A stretch of 64,000 nucleotides of DNA from CAYVOV01 sp964453525 (GCA_964453525.1 CAYVOV010000016.1:29104-93103); one strand, 5' to 3'. Counted from the first letter of the stretch, positions 9,410-17,634 are shown. The notes: generated by a model from the letters alone, not told the origin. Numbers and translations are program-made.

Positions 9410-10056
9410 AAAAAGTGAATCTTACAATCGATGGCAAGAAAGTGGCGGCTCCGGAGGGAGAAAGTCTCCTCTGGGCGGCGCTGGATAATGATATCTATAT
9501 CCCCAACCTCTGTGCCATAAGGGACAAGCCTGAGCCGGCGGCATCATGTCGATTGTGCTTTGTCGAGGTGGAAGGCTACGACCGGCCGGTCGCTGCCTGC
9601 ACCGAACCGGTCAGAGAAGGTATGGTGGTGAATACAAAGAGTCCTGCGGCTCTGAGGTTGACGAAGACTGCCTTTGAACTGCTGATGGCGACTCACGCTC
9701 TTGACTGCGCTCACTGCCTGGCTAATAAGAACTGCGAGCTGCAGAATATCGCCCACCATCTGCGCATTTCTCTCAAACCGAAGCGTTTCAGGAAATTGCT
9801 GCATGACCTCCCCATAGATGATAGCCATCCCGAAATAACCTATGACTCGAATAAATGCGTTTTGTGCTCCAGGTGTATCTGGGAATGCCGTCGGTGTGGC
9901 AATGGCATCCTCGGCTTCGCCCACCGCGGCTTCGAAAGGGTGGTGACAACCTTCGGTGATGAGCCTATGGAGAAGCTCGGTTGCGGCGACTGCGTTGAGT
10001 GCGTTAGTGTCTGCCCCACCGGCGCCTTCGTTTTTAAAGAAGGTAAGAAAAAGTGA
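9406..10056 (+). CDS. Short NuoG/HoxU-like Fe-S subunit
   Basis: From the ATG at 9406, which overlaps the NuoF-like stop as ATGA, the product has 216 residues. It contains a [2Fe-2S] domain (CRLCFVEVEG), the His-Cys [4Fe-4S] motif (HALDCAHCLANKNCELQ) and two further cysteine groups (CVLCSRCIWEC and CGDCVECVSVCP). It stops where NuoG would begin its molybdopterin-like domain, so it resembles HoxU or the N-terminal third of NuoG. A longer frame from 9310 exists, but it overlaps the previous gene by about 100 bases and adds residues unlike the family. It completes a three-subunit diaphorase whose catalytic partner is not adjacent. Confidence 0.87.
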   Translation: MKKVNLTIDGKKVAAPEGESLLWAALDNDIYIPNLCAIRDKPEPAASCRLCFVEVEGYDRPVAACTEPVREGMVVNTKSPAALRLTKTAFELLMATHALDCAHCLANKNCELQNIAHHLRISLKPKRFRKLLHDLPIDDSHPEITYDSNKCVLCSRCIWECRRCGNGILGFAHRGFERVVTTFGDEPMEKLGCGDCVECVSVCPTGAFVFKEGKKK

Positions 10057-10922
10057 AGCTGGATTCAACTACCGCTGCAGAGATATTCCGGTATGCTGTT
10101 AAGCCACCACTCTTTGAACCCGGTGAAGTTCGCTTCTGGGATGACCCGCACATCTCGAAATCGATGCTCGAAGCCCATCTGAATCCTGACAATGATGCAG
10201 CAAGCAGGAAACACGCAACTGTTGATAAAGAGGTGGAGCACCTTGTTACATCGGGCTGGTTGAAACCGGGAGACAGGGTACTCGACCTGGGATGCGGTCC
10301 CTGCCTGTACGCCAGCAGGCTGGCCGGGAAGGGACTCAGGGTAACGGGAGTGGATATCTCCCGGAGGTCGCTTGATTACGCTGTGCAATATGCCGAAGAA
10401 AATGGACTTGACATAAACTATCAATGTACAAATTTCTTTGACATAGAGTATGATGGTGAGTTCGATGCCGTACTTCAGGTGGACGGAGAACTCTGCACAT
10501 TTTCAGGTGAGAAGAGGGACGAACTACTGAATAAGATATATAAAGCGCTGGAGTCAGGCGGCCTGTTTATATTCGATATTTCAACAAGAGAACAGAGAGT
10601 GAAGAGCGGACTGAAAAACCGCTGGTATACGAGTGACGGCGGTTTCTGGAGACCGGGGAAGCACCTGGTTCTGGAGCAGGGATTCGATTACCCTGAAAGT
10701 GATGTCTGGCTTGACCAGTATATTGTTATTGGCGACACGGGCAAAATAACGGTATACAGAAACTGGTTTCACGATTACAGTCTCCAGTCAATCACTGAAG
10801 TGCTGAAAAAAGCCGGTTTTGAAATTACGCAGGTCTGGAATGAGCTTGCCGGGACTCCCTATCGAGATGGTGGAGACTGGATTGCGGTGGTGGGGAAGAA
10901 GAAAGAATACCGTCATGACTGA
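10053..10922 (+). CDS. Class I SAM-dependent methyltransferase
   Basis: The 289-residue product carries motif I VLDLGCGPCLYASRLA near residue 75, an acidic post-I strand (VTGVDISRRSLDYA) and a motif IV region FDAVLQVDGELCTF. This is a Rossmann-fold methyltransferase of the small-molecule type. An N-terminal extension of about 60 residues precedes the fold. The GTG start overlaps the preceding Fe-S subunit stop (GTGA), and the next gene overlaps its 3' end, so it is locked into the same message. The substrate is unknown. Confidence 0.8.
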   Translation: MKLDSTTAAEIFRYAVKPPLFEPGEVRFWDDPHISKSMLEAHLNPDNDAASRKHATVDKEVEHLVTSGWLKPGDRVLDLGCGPCLYASRLAGKGLRVTGVDISRRSLDYAVQYAEENGLDINYQCTNFFDIEYDGEFDAVLQVDGELCTFSGEKRDELLNKIYKALESGGLFIFDISTREQRVKSGLKNRWYTSDGGFWRPGKHLVLEQGFDYPESDVWLDQYIVIGDTGKITVYRNWFHDYSLQSITEVLKKAGFEITQVWNELAGTPYRDGGDWIAVVGKKKEYRHD

Positions 10923-11460
10923 AATCGGGCGTCATGTTGTTATCTGCGGGCCGGCCTGCTCTGGCAAGACCACGGTGGCAGAGAGTATTGCCCGGAAAAT
11001 TAATCTACCCCATATTGAAATTGACGCGATATACTGGCTGCCTGGTTGGGAAGAAAAGCCCCTTGAAGAATTCCGTGCCGACCTGTCAGCGGCTCTGAGC
11101 AGGAGTCTTGACGGCTGGGTCTGTGATGGTAATTACAGCCGGGTGCGCGACCTTACTTTGCCTTTTGCTGATACCGTCGTCTGGCTACGTCCACCGTTCA
11201 GAGTCGCTTTCTGGCGGCTACTGAAACGGACAATCGCTCGGTGCATAGACCGCAAACCGTTATGGGGAACGAACTATGAATCGTGGCGGCAATCTTTTTT
11301 CAGCCGGGACTCCCTTATTCTGTATCAGATAACTAACTGGCGCCGCTATGATAAGAAAATTATTCAGGACCTGGAAAATATTTCACATCATGCAAAGGTG
11401 ATAAGACTACATTCATCACATGAAGTCGAGGCTTTCCTGGCTTCTATTTTGCCCGCCTGA
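10915..11460 (+). CDS. P-loop kinase, FlaR/adenylate kinase-like
   Basis: With the ATG at 10915 the product has 181 residues and begins with a Walker A GPACSGKTT at residues 9-17. This start overlaps the methyltransferase stop by 8 bases. The EIDAIYWLPGWE segment and the WVCDGNYSRVRD and ADTVVWLRPPF stretches match small NMP-kinase-like proteins often named topology modulation proteins or FlaR. The phosphorylated substrate is unknown. A longer frame starting at 10819 exists but overlaps the methyltransferase by over 100 bases. A GC-rich hairpin follows at 11540. Confidence 0.75.
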   Translation: MTEIGRHVVICGPACSGKTTVAESIARKINLPHIEIDAIYWLPGWEEKPLEEFRADLSAALSRSLDGWVCDGNYSRVRDLTLPFADTVVWLRPPFRVAFWRLLKRTIARCIDRKPLWGTNYESWRQSFFSRDSLILYQITNWRRYDKKIIQDLENISHHAKVIRLHSSHEVEAFLASILPA

Positions 11461-11539
11461 CCAGAGGTATCAGAAACACTATCCAGGCGAGGAGAAAAAT
11501 AACGCTGCTTGTGATGGGGCCATCCGGAATTGAATAGGT

Positions 11540-11563
11540 GGTGTGGCGCGGGAGCGCCACACC
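11540..11563. terminator. Strong hairpin after the kinase gene, possible terminator
   Basis: GGTGTGGCGC and GCGCCACACC form a perfect 10-bp stem with a GGGA loop. No clear T run follows, so it may be an intergenic palindrome that stabilises the 3' end instead. The rest of 11461-11760 holds a C/G-rich tract and a family A repeat. Confidence 0.45.
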
Positions 11564-11685
11564 CCCGATTTATAATACTTACCCCATCCCCGCACTAAGG
11601 GGGAGGGGGGTAAAGGGGGATGGGGTTTACATGTTACATAATATCTACGAGTTAAACACCTTAAATTAATGATAATGGGGTGTTT

Positions 11686-11742
11686 TTAAGAAGGGCTTCG
11701 CCCCTCTTAGTCTTCATTAAAGGGCGGCGGGCGGGTATAGAT
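11686..11742 (-). repeat. Short palindromic repeat, family A (copy 3, inverted)
   Basis: AAGAAGGGCTTCGCCCCTCTT is followed by AAAGGGCGGCGGGCGGGTATAG, the reverse orientation of the copies at 967 and 4555. Confidence 0.7.
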
Positions 11743-11760
11743 TATAAAAAGGGGGTGGAG

Positions 11761-11789
11761 TTTCATACAGGCTCGATATGTGTTACAAT
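11761..11789 (+). promoter_or_regulatory. Possible promoter upstream of the 39-codon gene
   Basis: A weak -35 (TTTCAT) is followed after 17 bases by TACAAT at 11784-11789. It lies 36 bases upstream of the ATG at 11826. Confidence 0.4.
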
Positions 11790-11825
11790 AAAACATCACT
11801 CACAGAATTGAAAAAGGGATTATTC

Positions 11826-11945
11826 ATGGCTGAGAAGAAGTTAACCGATTTAAAAACATTCATTGAGAATGTAAATAAGAAAGATACCAAGCGTAACGGC
11901 AAGAAAGTTAAGTTCAGCTTTACCAAGCGTAAAAGGCACAATTAG
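11826..11945 (+). CDS. Very small basic protein (39 residues), unknown
   Basis: An ATG preceded by AGGGA opens a 39-codon frame starting MAEKKLTDLKTFIENVNKKD and ending in a basic tail KRKRHN. Nearly a third of the residues are Lys or Arg, with an amphipathic first half. A -10-like TACAAT lies upstream, and the next gene starts about 100 bases later. The composition would suit a nucleic-acid-binding or ribosome-associated peptide, but that is inference only. It is short enough that chance cannot be excluded. Confidence 0.4.
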   Translation: MAEKKLTDLKTFIENVNKKDTKRNGKKVKFSFTKRKRHN

Positions 11946-12048
11946 AGCCCGACCGACCGGACTTTTTACATATCCCGTTCACCAGCCCCCTGAAGCGCCG
12001 CCCGGCTGCTTCATATTTTTGTATATAGCGTAGAGGAGGCCGATTATA

Positions 12049-12411
12049 TTGAAACTCTTTGTTTCCATTCTCCTGGTAACAGCCGCCATCTTCTCTATAT
12101 TCATTACTTCATGCCGCGACGATAGCTTCATAGTGCGTGATTTGACGATTACTCCCGAAGAAGCCACTGCAGGAGAATCCGTACTGCTTGAGTTCCAACT
12201 GGAAAACAGGTGGGACGAAGAGATAACAAGCACTTGGACGCTTGTAATCAACGGAGAAATCGTCCAGAGTAAAGAGATAAGGGCGGCGGCGGAGACGACC
12301 ACCTGTGGATACTTCCGGGTAACCGCAGGCGAGCCGGGCGAATATACAGTCGGTATCCGTGACGCTGTCTCGGAAAAACTTACCGGCACCTTCAGGGTAA
12401 CCGCTCCATGA
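12049..12411 (+). CDS. Predicted lipoprotein with a CARDB/Ig-like domain
   Basis: The start is a TTG placed 10 bases after AGGAGG. The 120-residue product has a signal peptide ending in a lipobox FITSC (Cys22), then a beta-rich domain whose pattern resembles CARDB/NPCBM-type adhesive Ig-like folds: an ITPEEATAGESVLLEFQLEN stretch and a GEYTVGIRD end strand. It would be exposed outside the membrane. It converges with the radical SAM gene, whose stop is only 5 bases away. Confidence 0.6.
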   Translation: MKLFVSILLVTAAIFSIFITSCRDDSFIVRDLTITPEEATAGESVLLEFQLENRWDEEITSTWTLVINGEIVQSKEIRAAAETTTCGYFRVTAGEPGEYTVGIRDAVSEKLTGTFRVTAP

Positions 12412-12416
12412 GCCAC

Positions 12417-13424
12417 CTATTTTTCCGAAAGATTAAACGGCCTTTCTCTGTCCCTGAAATCCGGCCGGTAGTGCTCCGCCGAACCAATTCCCTGAAGCCA
12501 GCCATTCTTCAGTCCCAGCTCCTCGGCCAGGCGTACCACCTCAAGGTATTCTTTTCTTGATACTCTCCGGGAGAGCTTCGGGTACTCTGAAGCATAATGC
12601 GTCGGATAATACTGGGACATTATGCCCACTGCCACCTCCGTAGAAATTTCCCTGGCCAGCCAGGTAAGTGAGTCTTCGCTGCCGGCAAGATGGTTGGGAA
12701 GTACCAGGTGGCGGACAATCAGTCCTTTCCGGGCAATGCCGTAGTCATCTGTCTCAAGGTTTCCTACCTGCCGGTACATCTCTTTAATCGCGGCACGGGA
12801 ATGGGTGACATAGTCCCGGGCTTTGGAGTATTTTTTAGCCCATCTATCTGAAGCGTACCGCAGGTCAGGTAGATGAATGCTTATTATGCCGTCAAGCTCC
12901 CGCAGTGTCTCAAGCGAATCATAGCTGCCGGTGTTATAAACCAGCGGAAGGCGGAGTCCCATCGGTACCGCCTCCAGCAGTGCCCGGACAATCTGGGGGA
13001 CGAAGTGTGAAGGAGAGACGAAGTTTATGTTGTGGCAGCCTAGCACGTCCTGAAGATAGAGCATGTGTTCCGCCAGAAGTTTAATACTGACCTCGTTGCG
13101 TCTCTGGTTTTTATGGTCCTGGCTTATCTGGAAATTCTGGCAGTAGACGCAGCGCATATTGCAGTTGCCAAAGAAGATTGTCCCCGAGCCCCGGCTCCCT
13201 GAGAGGACAGGCTCCTCTCCGTGGTGGGCGCAGACCGATGAAACTATCGGCAGGTAAGCCGAATGGCAGAAGCCGGTTTTTCCAGCCAGCCGGTCGATGC
13301 CACACTCCCTGGGGCAGATATCACAGGAGGCTAACCTGGCTTCGAGGGCTTCAGCCCGCCGCGCTAGTTCACCCGAGCTGTATAGAGCGATGTATCCCGG
13401 CTCAAAAAATTCTTCATCCTTCAC
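12417..13424 (-). CDS. Radical SAM protein, PflX/PFL-activase-like
   Basis: The 335-residue product carries an N-terminal zinc- or cluster-like CDICPRECG with GKTGFC, followed by the radical SAM motif CNMRCVYC near residue 90. This arrangement is typical of the PflX branch (COG1313) of pyruvate formate-lyase activating enzyme relatives. The YYPTHYASEYPKLSRRVS segment and the C-terminal helix agree with that branch. No glycyl radical enzyme is encoded nearby, so a partner cannot be named. The start is a GTG. Confidence 0.8.
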   Translation of the reverse strand: MKDEEFFEPGYIALYSSGELARRAEALEARLASCDICPRECGIDRLAGKTGFCHSAYLPIVSSVCAHHGEEPVLSGSRGSGTIFFGNCNMRCVYCQNFQISQDHKNQRRNEVSIKLLAEHMLYLQDVLGCHNINFVSPSHFVPQIVRALLEAVPMGLRLPLVYNTGSYDSLETLRELDGIISIHLPDLRYASDRWAKKYSKARDYVTHSRAAIKEMYRQVGNLETDDYGIARKGLIVRHLVLPNHLAGSEDSLTWLAREISTEVAVGIMSQYYPTHYASEYPKLSRRVSRKEYLEVVRLAEELGLKNGWLQGIGSAEHYRPDFRDRERPFNLSEK

Positions 13425-13445
13425 TTTTTAATCACTTTCAGTCGG

Positions 13446-13946
13446 TCACCGCTTGGAGCTATAGATTTTCTGCATGAGAAGTACGTCCAGGAGTCTGCCA
13501 AATTTCCTGCCGACTTCTCTCATAACACCGATATGTTCAAACCCCAGATTTTCATGAAGATGGATGCTCTGCTGGTTGCCGGTGGTTATCCTGGCTATTA
13601 TGGTATGGAGACCCACCTTTTCACCTTCCTGAATTATTTCCTCAAGAAGTTTTTTACCAATCCCCTTTCCTCGTGAGTTCTCTTTCACATATAGAGAAAT
13701 CTCGGCTGTATCTGAATAAGCACACCTGTCTGACCAGTCGCTAAGAGATGCCCAGCCAACAACGGTGCTATCCAGCTCCGCAACCAGGATAGGATTTTTT
13801 GGACCGTGATTAATAAACCAGGTTCTCTGTTCTTCATCTGTCTTTGGTTCGGTATCAAAGGTGGCATCCGTAGTCAGAATAGCTTCGTTGTAAATCTTGG
13901 TAATGGCGTTAAGGTCATCCGGTCTTGCCGGTCTGATGATGAGCAT
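13446..13946 (-). CDS. GNAT acetyltransferase, phosphinothricin acetyltransferase-like
   Basis: The 166-residue protein has the GNAT acetyl-CoA motif A around SRGKGIGKKLLEEI and the N-terminal signature IRPARPDDLNAITKIYNEAI found in the phosphinothricin/L-amino acid N-acetyltransferase subgroup. The start ATG follows AGGAAG. It is transcribed together with the neighbours on either side. Confidence 0.8.
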   Translation of the reverse strand: MLIIRPARPDDLNAITKIYNEAILTTDATFDTEPKTDEEQRTWFINHGPKNPILVAELDSTVVGWASLSDWSDRCAYSDTAEISLYVKENSRGKGIGKKLLEEIIQEGEKVGLHTIIARITTGNQQSIHLHENLGFEHIGVMREVGRKFGRLLDVLLMQKIYSSKR

Positions 13947-13958
13947 ATTGTTGACTTC

Positions 13959-14471
13959 CTATCGGGCCGGGATTTTGAACTCCCATTCGCACCAGTACTC
14001 CGGGTTTTCCGGGTTCGGGGCACAGGCAACACAGGATACTTCAATGTGGGGGTCGATAAGCTCGGCATAGCTTTTAAAAAGAAGCAGGCATCCCGGCTCT
14101 CCGTTATAAACACCCTTTCCGTCTCTTATCCTGGCCACCTGTATGGGGCACTCGATGCAGCGGAATACAGCCCTGGTGTCGGTCAATGTTACCACTTCCG
14201 GCCGGTGAACATACGTGAGGGGGTCGGCGAAAATAAGCTCAAGAAGGGCCTGGAGCGGAGGCTTTTCATCAAGGTCAAGTTTTTTCAGCAGCCTTTTGCC
14301 GATTATTGGGCTTGCCTTCTGCCAGACGACCTGGTTCATTTCAAAAGCGACATCAAAGCCGTATTTTTCTTCGACAGCCAGGAACCACAGTCCATCGATT
14401 GTGTAGTAAGTCCTGGAGCATACTTCTCTTAGTTCTTCGGCTGGAATTGCCGTGAAATCGAAATCGGGCAT
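13959..14471 (-). CDS. Conserved hypothetical protein (DUF6125-like)
   Basis: The 170-residue protein contains the helical segment LREVCSRTYYTIDGLWFLAVE and three cysteine positions in its second half (CIECPIQ, CLLL, CVAC). It reminds me of the DUF6125/L-2-amino-thiazoline-4-carboxylic acid hydrolase-like group found in Chloroflexota and other anaerobes, but I cannot confirm this. It lies 12 bases downstream of gltX in the same direction and is probably cotranscribed with it. Confidence 0.5.
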   Translation of the reverse strand: MPDFDFTAIPAEELREVCSRTYYTIDGLWFLAVEEKYGFDVAFEMNQVVWQKASPIIGKRLLKKLDLDEKPPLQALLELIFADPLTYVHRPEVVTLTDTRAVFRCIECPIQVARIRDGKGVYNGEPGCLLLFKSYAELIDPHIEVSCVACAPNPENPEYWCEWEFKIPAR

Positions 14472-14483
14472 CGGTTAGACTCC

Positions 14484-15950
14484 TCACTTGTTCAATTTAT
14501 TCAAAGCAGCTTCAATTCTTTGCAGGCACTGCTCTTTACCCAGTACTGCCATAGTCTGGAAAAGCGGCGGGGCTGCTGTCAGCCCGGTAACCGCTACCCT
14601 CAGTGTGCCGAAAAGTTGCCCTGTCTTTAGCTCAAGCTCAACAGCCAGCGGCCTGAGCAGTCCTTCGAGCGACTCCTCATCAAAAGCCTGCAGTGTGTTC
14701 AGGCGCTGCAGAGATACCTCAAGGGCTCTGGTGGCTGATTCCTTATCCATTTTCTTGCCAATCAGTAAATCGGTCTGGTAGTCGAGCTTTTCGGCAAAGA
14801 AGAATCGTGTCAGGTCTGGAACCTCGGCGAGGGTTTTTGCCCTTTCCTGGATAAGGGGCATTATCCGTTTGACGTAACTGAGGGGTAGCGGACGCTTTAC
14901 CTCGGCAGGCAAGCCTTTGTCAAGGAACGGCAATGCCTGCCGGACAAAGTCTTTGGGGCTGAGACCGCGGATATAGACTCCGTTCATCCAGTCGAGCTTT
15001 TCCCGGTTGAACACAGCCGCTGTCTTGCTGACCCGCTCTAGGGAAAAGTTATTTATCAGCTCATGGCGGGACATTATTTCTGTCTTATCGTCCAGTGACC
15101 AGCCCAGCAGGGCGAGAAAGTTCACCATTGCCTCCGGCAGGTAGCCCTGCTTCTGGAACTCACTTATTGATACCGCCCCATGGCGTTTACTCAGCTTGGA
15201 ACGGTCGGAGCCAAGCACCCTGGGCAGGTGGGCGAACTGAGGCGGTTCGTAGCCAAGAGCTTTGTATAAAAGCACGTGGTGAGGTGTGGTGGAGATAAAC
15301 TCCTCCGCCCGGATAACGTGGCTGATTTCCATGGCGTGGTCATCGACAATATTGGCCAGGTTATAGGTGGGATAGCCGTCCGATTTAAGCAGCACCAGGT
15401 CATCAAGGATATTGTTTTCGAATTTCACATCACCCCAGACAATATCGCTGAACCCTGTCTGTCCCTCAAGCGGGGTTTTGAAACGGATTACCGGCCTGGT
15501 GCCCTCCTGTGCCTTTCCCGCCCACATTTCCACGGGCAGGTCACGGCAGTGGCGGTCATAGCCCGGCGGCTGCTTGCGTTTCATCTGCTCGGCGCGCATT
15601 TCCTGAAGGCGCTCCGGTGAACAGTAGCAGTAGTAGGCATCACCCTGGGATATCAACTGCTGGGCGGCGTACCGGTAAAGCTCCAGACGCTCCGACTGTA
15701 CATACGGTCCGTAGTCTCCTCCCACATCTGGTCCCTCGTCCCAGTCGAGTCCCAGCCACTTCAGGCTGCCCATGATTTCTTCAATGGCGCCTTCCACGCG
15801 GCGGGCGACATCCGTATCCTCGATGCGGAGGATGAAGCTGCCGGAATTGTGACGGGCAAAAAGCCAGGCAAACAGGGCGGTCCTGATATTGCCCACGTGA
15901 AGACTTCCCGTAGGACTCGGCGCAAATCTTACTCTAACTGGTGTGGTCAT
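14484..15950 (-). CDS. gltX: Glutamyl-tRNA synthetase
   Basis: The 488-residue product is a class I aminoacyl-tRNA synthetase charging tRNA-Glu in the cytoplasm. The HIGH-type motif is in PSPTGSLHVGNIRTALF near the N-terminus, and the KMSKS-type loop is DRSKLSKRHGA. Length and the C-terminal anticodon-binding helices match the bacterial enzyme. It could be a discriminating or non-discriminating form; this cannot be told from the window because no gatCAB or glnS is present. Confidence 0.95.
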   Translation of the reverse strand: MTTPVRVRFAPSPTGSLHVGNIRTALFAWLFARHNSGSFILRIEDTDVARRVEGAIEEIMGSLKWLGLDWDEGPDVGGDYGPYVQSERLELYRYAAQQLISQGDAYYCYCSPERLQEMRAEQMKRKQPPGYDRHCRDLPVEMWAGKAQEGTRPVIRFKTPLEGQTGFSDIVWGDVKFENNILDDLVLLKSDGYPTYNLANIVDDHAMEISHVIRAEEFISTTPHHVLLYKALGYEPPQFAHLPRVLGSDRSKLSKRHGAVSISEFQKQGYLPEAMVNFLALLGWSLDDKTEIMSRHELINNFSLERVSKTAAVFNREKLDWMNGVYIRGLSPKDFVRQALPFLDKGLPAEVKRPLPLSYVKRIMPLIQERAKTLAEVPDLTRFFFAEKLDYQTDLLIGKKMDKESATRALEVSLQRLNTLQAFDEESLEGLLRPLAVELELKTGQLFGTLRVAVTGLTAAPPLFQTMAVLGKEQCLQRIEAALNKLNK

Positions 15951-16017
15951 TTTCTATCTCTGGCTCCTCCCCATTCTACCACTTCACGCCTGAGAATATC
16001 CAGCCGTTTATTATTTA

Positions 16018-16073
16018 TCTATTCCCGCCCACCGCCCTTAAGAAAGTTAGAGAGGGGCAAAGCCCCTCTCTAA
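16018..16073 (+). repeat. Short palindromic repeat, family A (copy 4)
   Basis: CTATTCCCGCCCACCGCCCTTAA is followed by the hairpin GAGAGGGGC/GCCCCTCTC. It lies upstream of gltX. Confidence 0.75.
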
Positions 16074-16140
16074 AACTCTCCCTCGCCTGAGATGTATATC
16101 CTCACCCCCAGTTTTGAAGTCCCCCCTCTCCTTAACAAGG

Positions 16141-16304
16141 GCTTGCCTCAAAAGTCATTCTGGAGTCCGCCTCTGGCGGACGAAGAATCTCAGGGTGGGG
16201 AGTCAAGGTAATCCCCTCCTCCCTGAGACCCTTCGCGGAGTTTACACTGAGCGGAGCGAATGTGCTCCAGGGTGACAGGAACACACGACTTTTAGGGCAA
16301 GGCT
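16141..16304. mobile_element. MITE-like element M1 with 9-bp target duplication (copy 1)
   Basis: The 164-bp element starts with GCTTGCCTCAAAAGTCAT and ends with the imperfect inverted repeat ACGACTTTTAGGGCAAGGC. It is flanked by perfect 9-bp direct repeats TTAACAAGG at 16132-16140 and 16305-16313, as expected of a target-site duplication. It has no coding capacity, so a transposase must act in trans. Internal sequence includes GTCCGCCTCTGGCGGAC and a CCTGAGA-type hairpin. A second copy sits at 33442-33580. Confidence 0.8.
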
Positions 16305-16493
16305 TTAACAAGGAGGGTAGGAGACTCAAAAAAAGGCTTGTTATGCCTTTAAAGCATTTCTGTAGTGAAGATATAGACCTGTCTAATAAGTACCTCAGCG
16401 GTAAGCGGTCTGGCTTTCTAGTGTAATGAGCAGGTATGTTCTGATGTAGATAAAAAATGGTGCAGGTTTCATAAATATTACGTGTTGGAGTTT

Positions 16494-16530
16494 AAGAGGG
16501 TATGCGGCACTAAGTGCCGCATACCCTCTT
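16494..16530. terminator. Perfect long hairpin, possible bidirectional terminator
   Basis: AAGAGGGTATGCGGCAC and its exact complement are separated by TAA, giving a 17-bp perfect stem. It lies about 190 bases after the stop of the RluD-like gene on the - strand. There is no T run, so processing or 3'-end protection is equally possible. Confidence 0.5.
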
Positions 16531-16539
16531 TCAGATTTA

Positions 16540-16618
16540 TGTTCCCCCTTTTGTAAAGGGGGATTAAGGGGGATTCTATAAATCCCTCTCTGTCTCCCTT
16601 TACGAAAGGGAGAGATAA
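16540..16618. repeat. Intergenic GGGGGA-rich repeat, family F (copy 1)
   Basis: The stretch contains TTCCCCCTTTTGTAAAGGGG, GATTAAGGGGGATT and CCCTTTACGAAAGGG palindromes. Similar sequence is found at 57997-58092 and 63863-63960. A partial family A unit in inverse orientation follows at about 16673-16695. The remainder of the 15951-16719 gap shows nothing recognisable. Confidence 0.5.
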
Positions 16619-16719
16619 TAAAGTAATTTTAAGGTTGCCATGCAGTGTCTGGGGTAGTTGCTTTATTTTCATTATTGGTGGTGGGTGGGTATAGACAGAA
16701 GGGGGGTGGGGTTCCTAAG

Positions 16720-17634
16720 TCAAGCCAGCTCTATCAGTGCTTGTTCCAGGTCAGCTGGCAGTGGAGAGCTGAATTCCACGTAGTCGCCGGTGGAGGGCAG
16801 GGTGAAGCCCAGGCGTGAGGCGTGGACAAACTGCCGGGAGAGGTGGGGCAACTTGACGCCATATACTTTATCCCCGGCAACCGGATAACCGATGGCGGCA
16901 AGATGAACTCTTATCTGATGAGTGCGCCCGGTCTCAGGTCTGACCTCGAGCAGTGTATAATCGCCTTTGTATTCAATTACCTGATACTCTGTCCTCGATT
17001 TCCTGCCTCTGCTCTCAGCCACCACCGCCATACGCTGCCGGCGGCGTGGGTCACGCCCGATTGGCGCTTCAATAATGCCTTTCTCCGGAGTCAGGCGGCC
17101 TTTAACAAGCACCTGATAAACCTTGACCACGGAGCGGGATTTGAACTGGTCGGTCAGGTTGGAATGGGCGACGCTGTTTTTAGCCACCAGCATTACTCCC
17201 GAAGTATCCTTGTCCAGGCGGTGGACTATGCCCGGCCGCTGCCAGTCACCGGTTTCAGGCAAACCGGAAAGGTGGGAAAGAATGGCATTGACAAGGGTGT
17301 GAGATGGATGCCCTGGTGCCGGGTGGACGGTCAAACCTGCCGGTTTATCTATAACCAGCAGGTCATCGTCCTCATAGAGTATATTCAGCGGTATTTCCTC
17401 CGGTGTTAGAGTGCGGGGAGTTGGAGAAGGAATATTGATTGTTACTCTGTCGCCGGTGTTAAGTTTTAGTCCTGGCCTGGCTGTGCTGTTATTAACCCTG
17501 ATATAGCCATCACCGATAAGTTTCTGGACCTGCGTCCGCGAGAGTTCAGGGCAGCGCTCGGTAACATACTTATCAAGTCTGACTCCCGGCCTATCAACGT
17601 CCAAACTGAACGCCTTTATATCATTTTCTTTCAT
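16720..17634 (-). CDS. rluD: RluD-type 23S rRNA pseudouridine synthase
   Basis: The 304-residue protein has an N-terminal S4 RNA-binding domain (RLDKYVTERCPELSRTQVQKL) and the catalytic HRLDKDTSGVMLVAK motif whose Asp performs the isomerisation. GRTHQIRVHLAAIGYPVAGD near residue 230 completes the RluA/RluD signature. It modifies uridines in the large ribosomal subunit RNA. RluC and RluD cannot be separated reliably from sequence alone, so the symbol is the likeliest choice. The gene stands alone on the - strand. Confidence 0.9.
   Translation of the reverse strand: MKENDIKAFSLDVDRPGVRLDKYVTERCPELSRTQVQKLIGDGYIRVNNSTARPGLKLNTGDRVTINIPSPTPRTLTPEEIPLNILYEDDDLLVIDKPAGLTVHPAPGHPSHTLVNAILSHLSGLPETGDWQRPGIVHRLDKDTSGVMLVAKNSVAHSNLTDQFKSRSVVKVYQVLVKGRLTPEKGIIEAPIGRDPRRRQRMAVVAESRGRKSRTEYQVIEYKGDYTLLEVRPETGRTHQIRVHLAAIGYPVAGDKVYGVKLPHLSRQFVHASRLGFTLPSTGDYVEFSSPLPADLEQALIELA

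Noticed and set aside
6975..10056. Respiratory complex I locus
   Set aside because: The third subunit stops before the large NuoG domain, and no membrane subunits or NuoBCDI genes are present.
16018..16620. Possible CRISPR-like array of short repeats
   Set aside because: The repeats are of different families, irregularly spaced, and lack unique spacers or cas genes.
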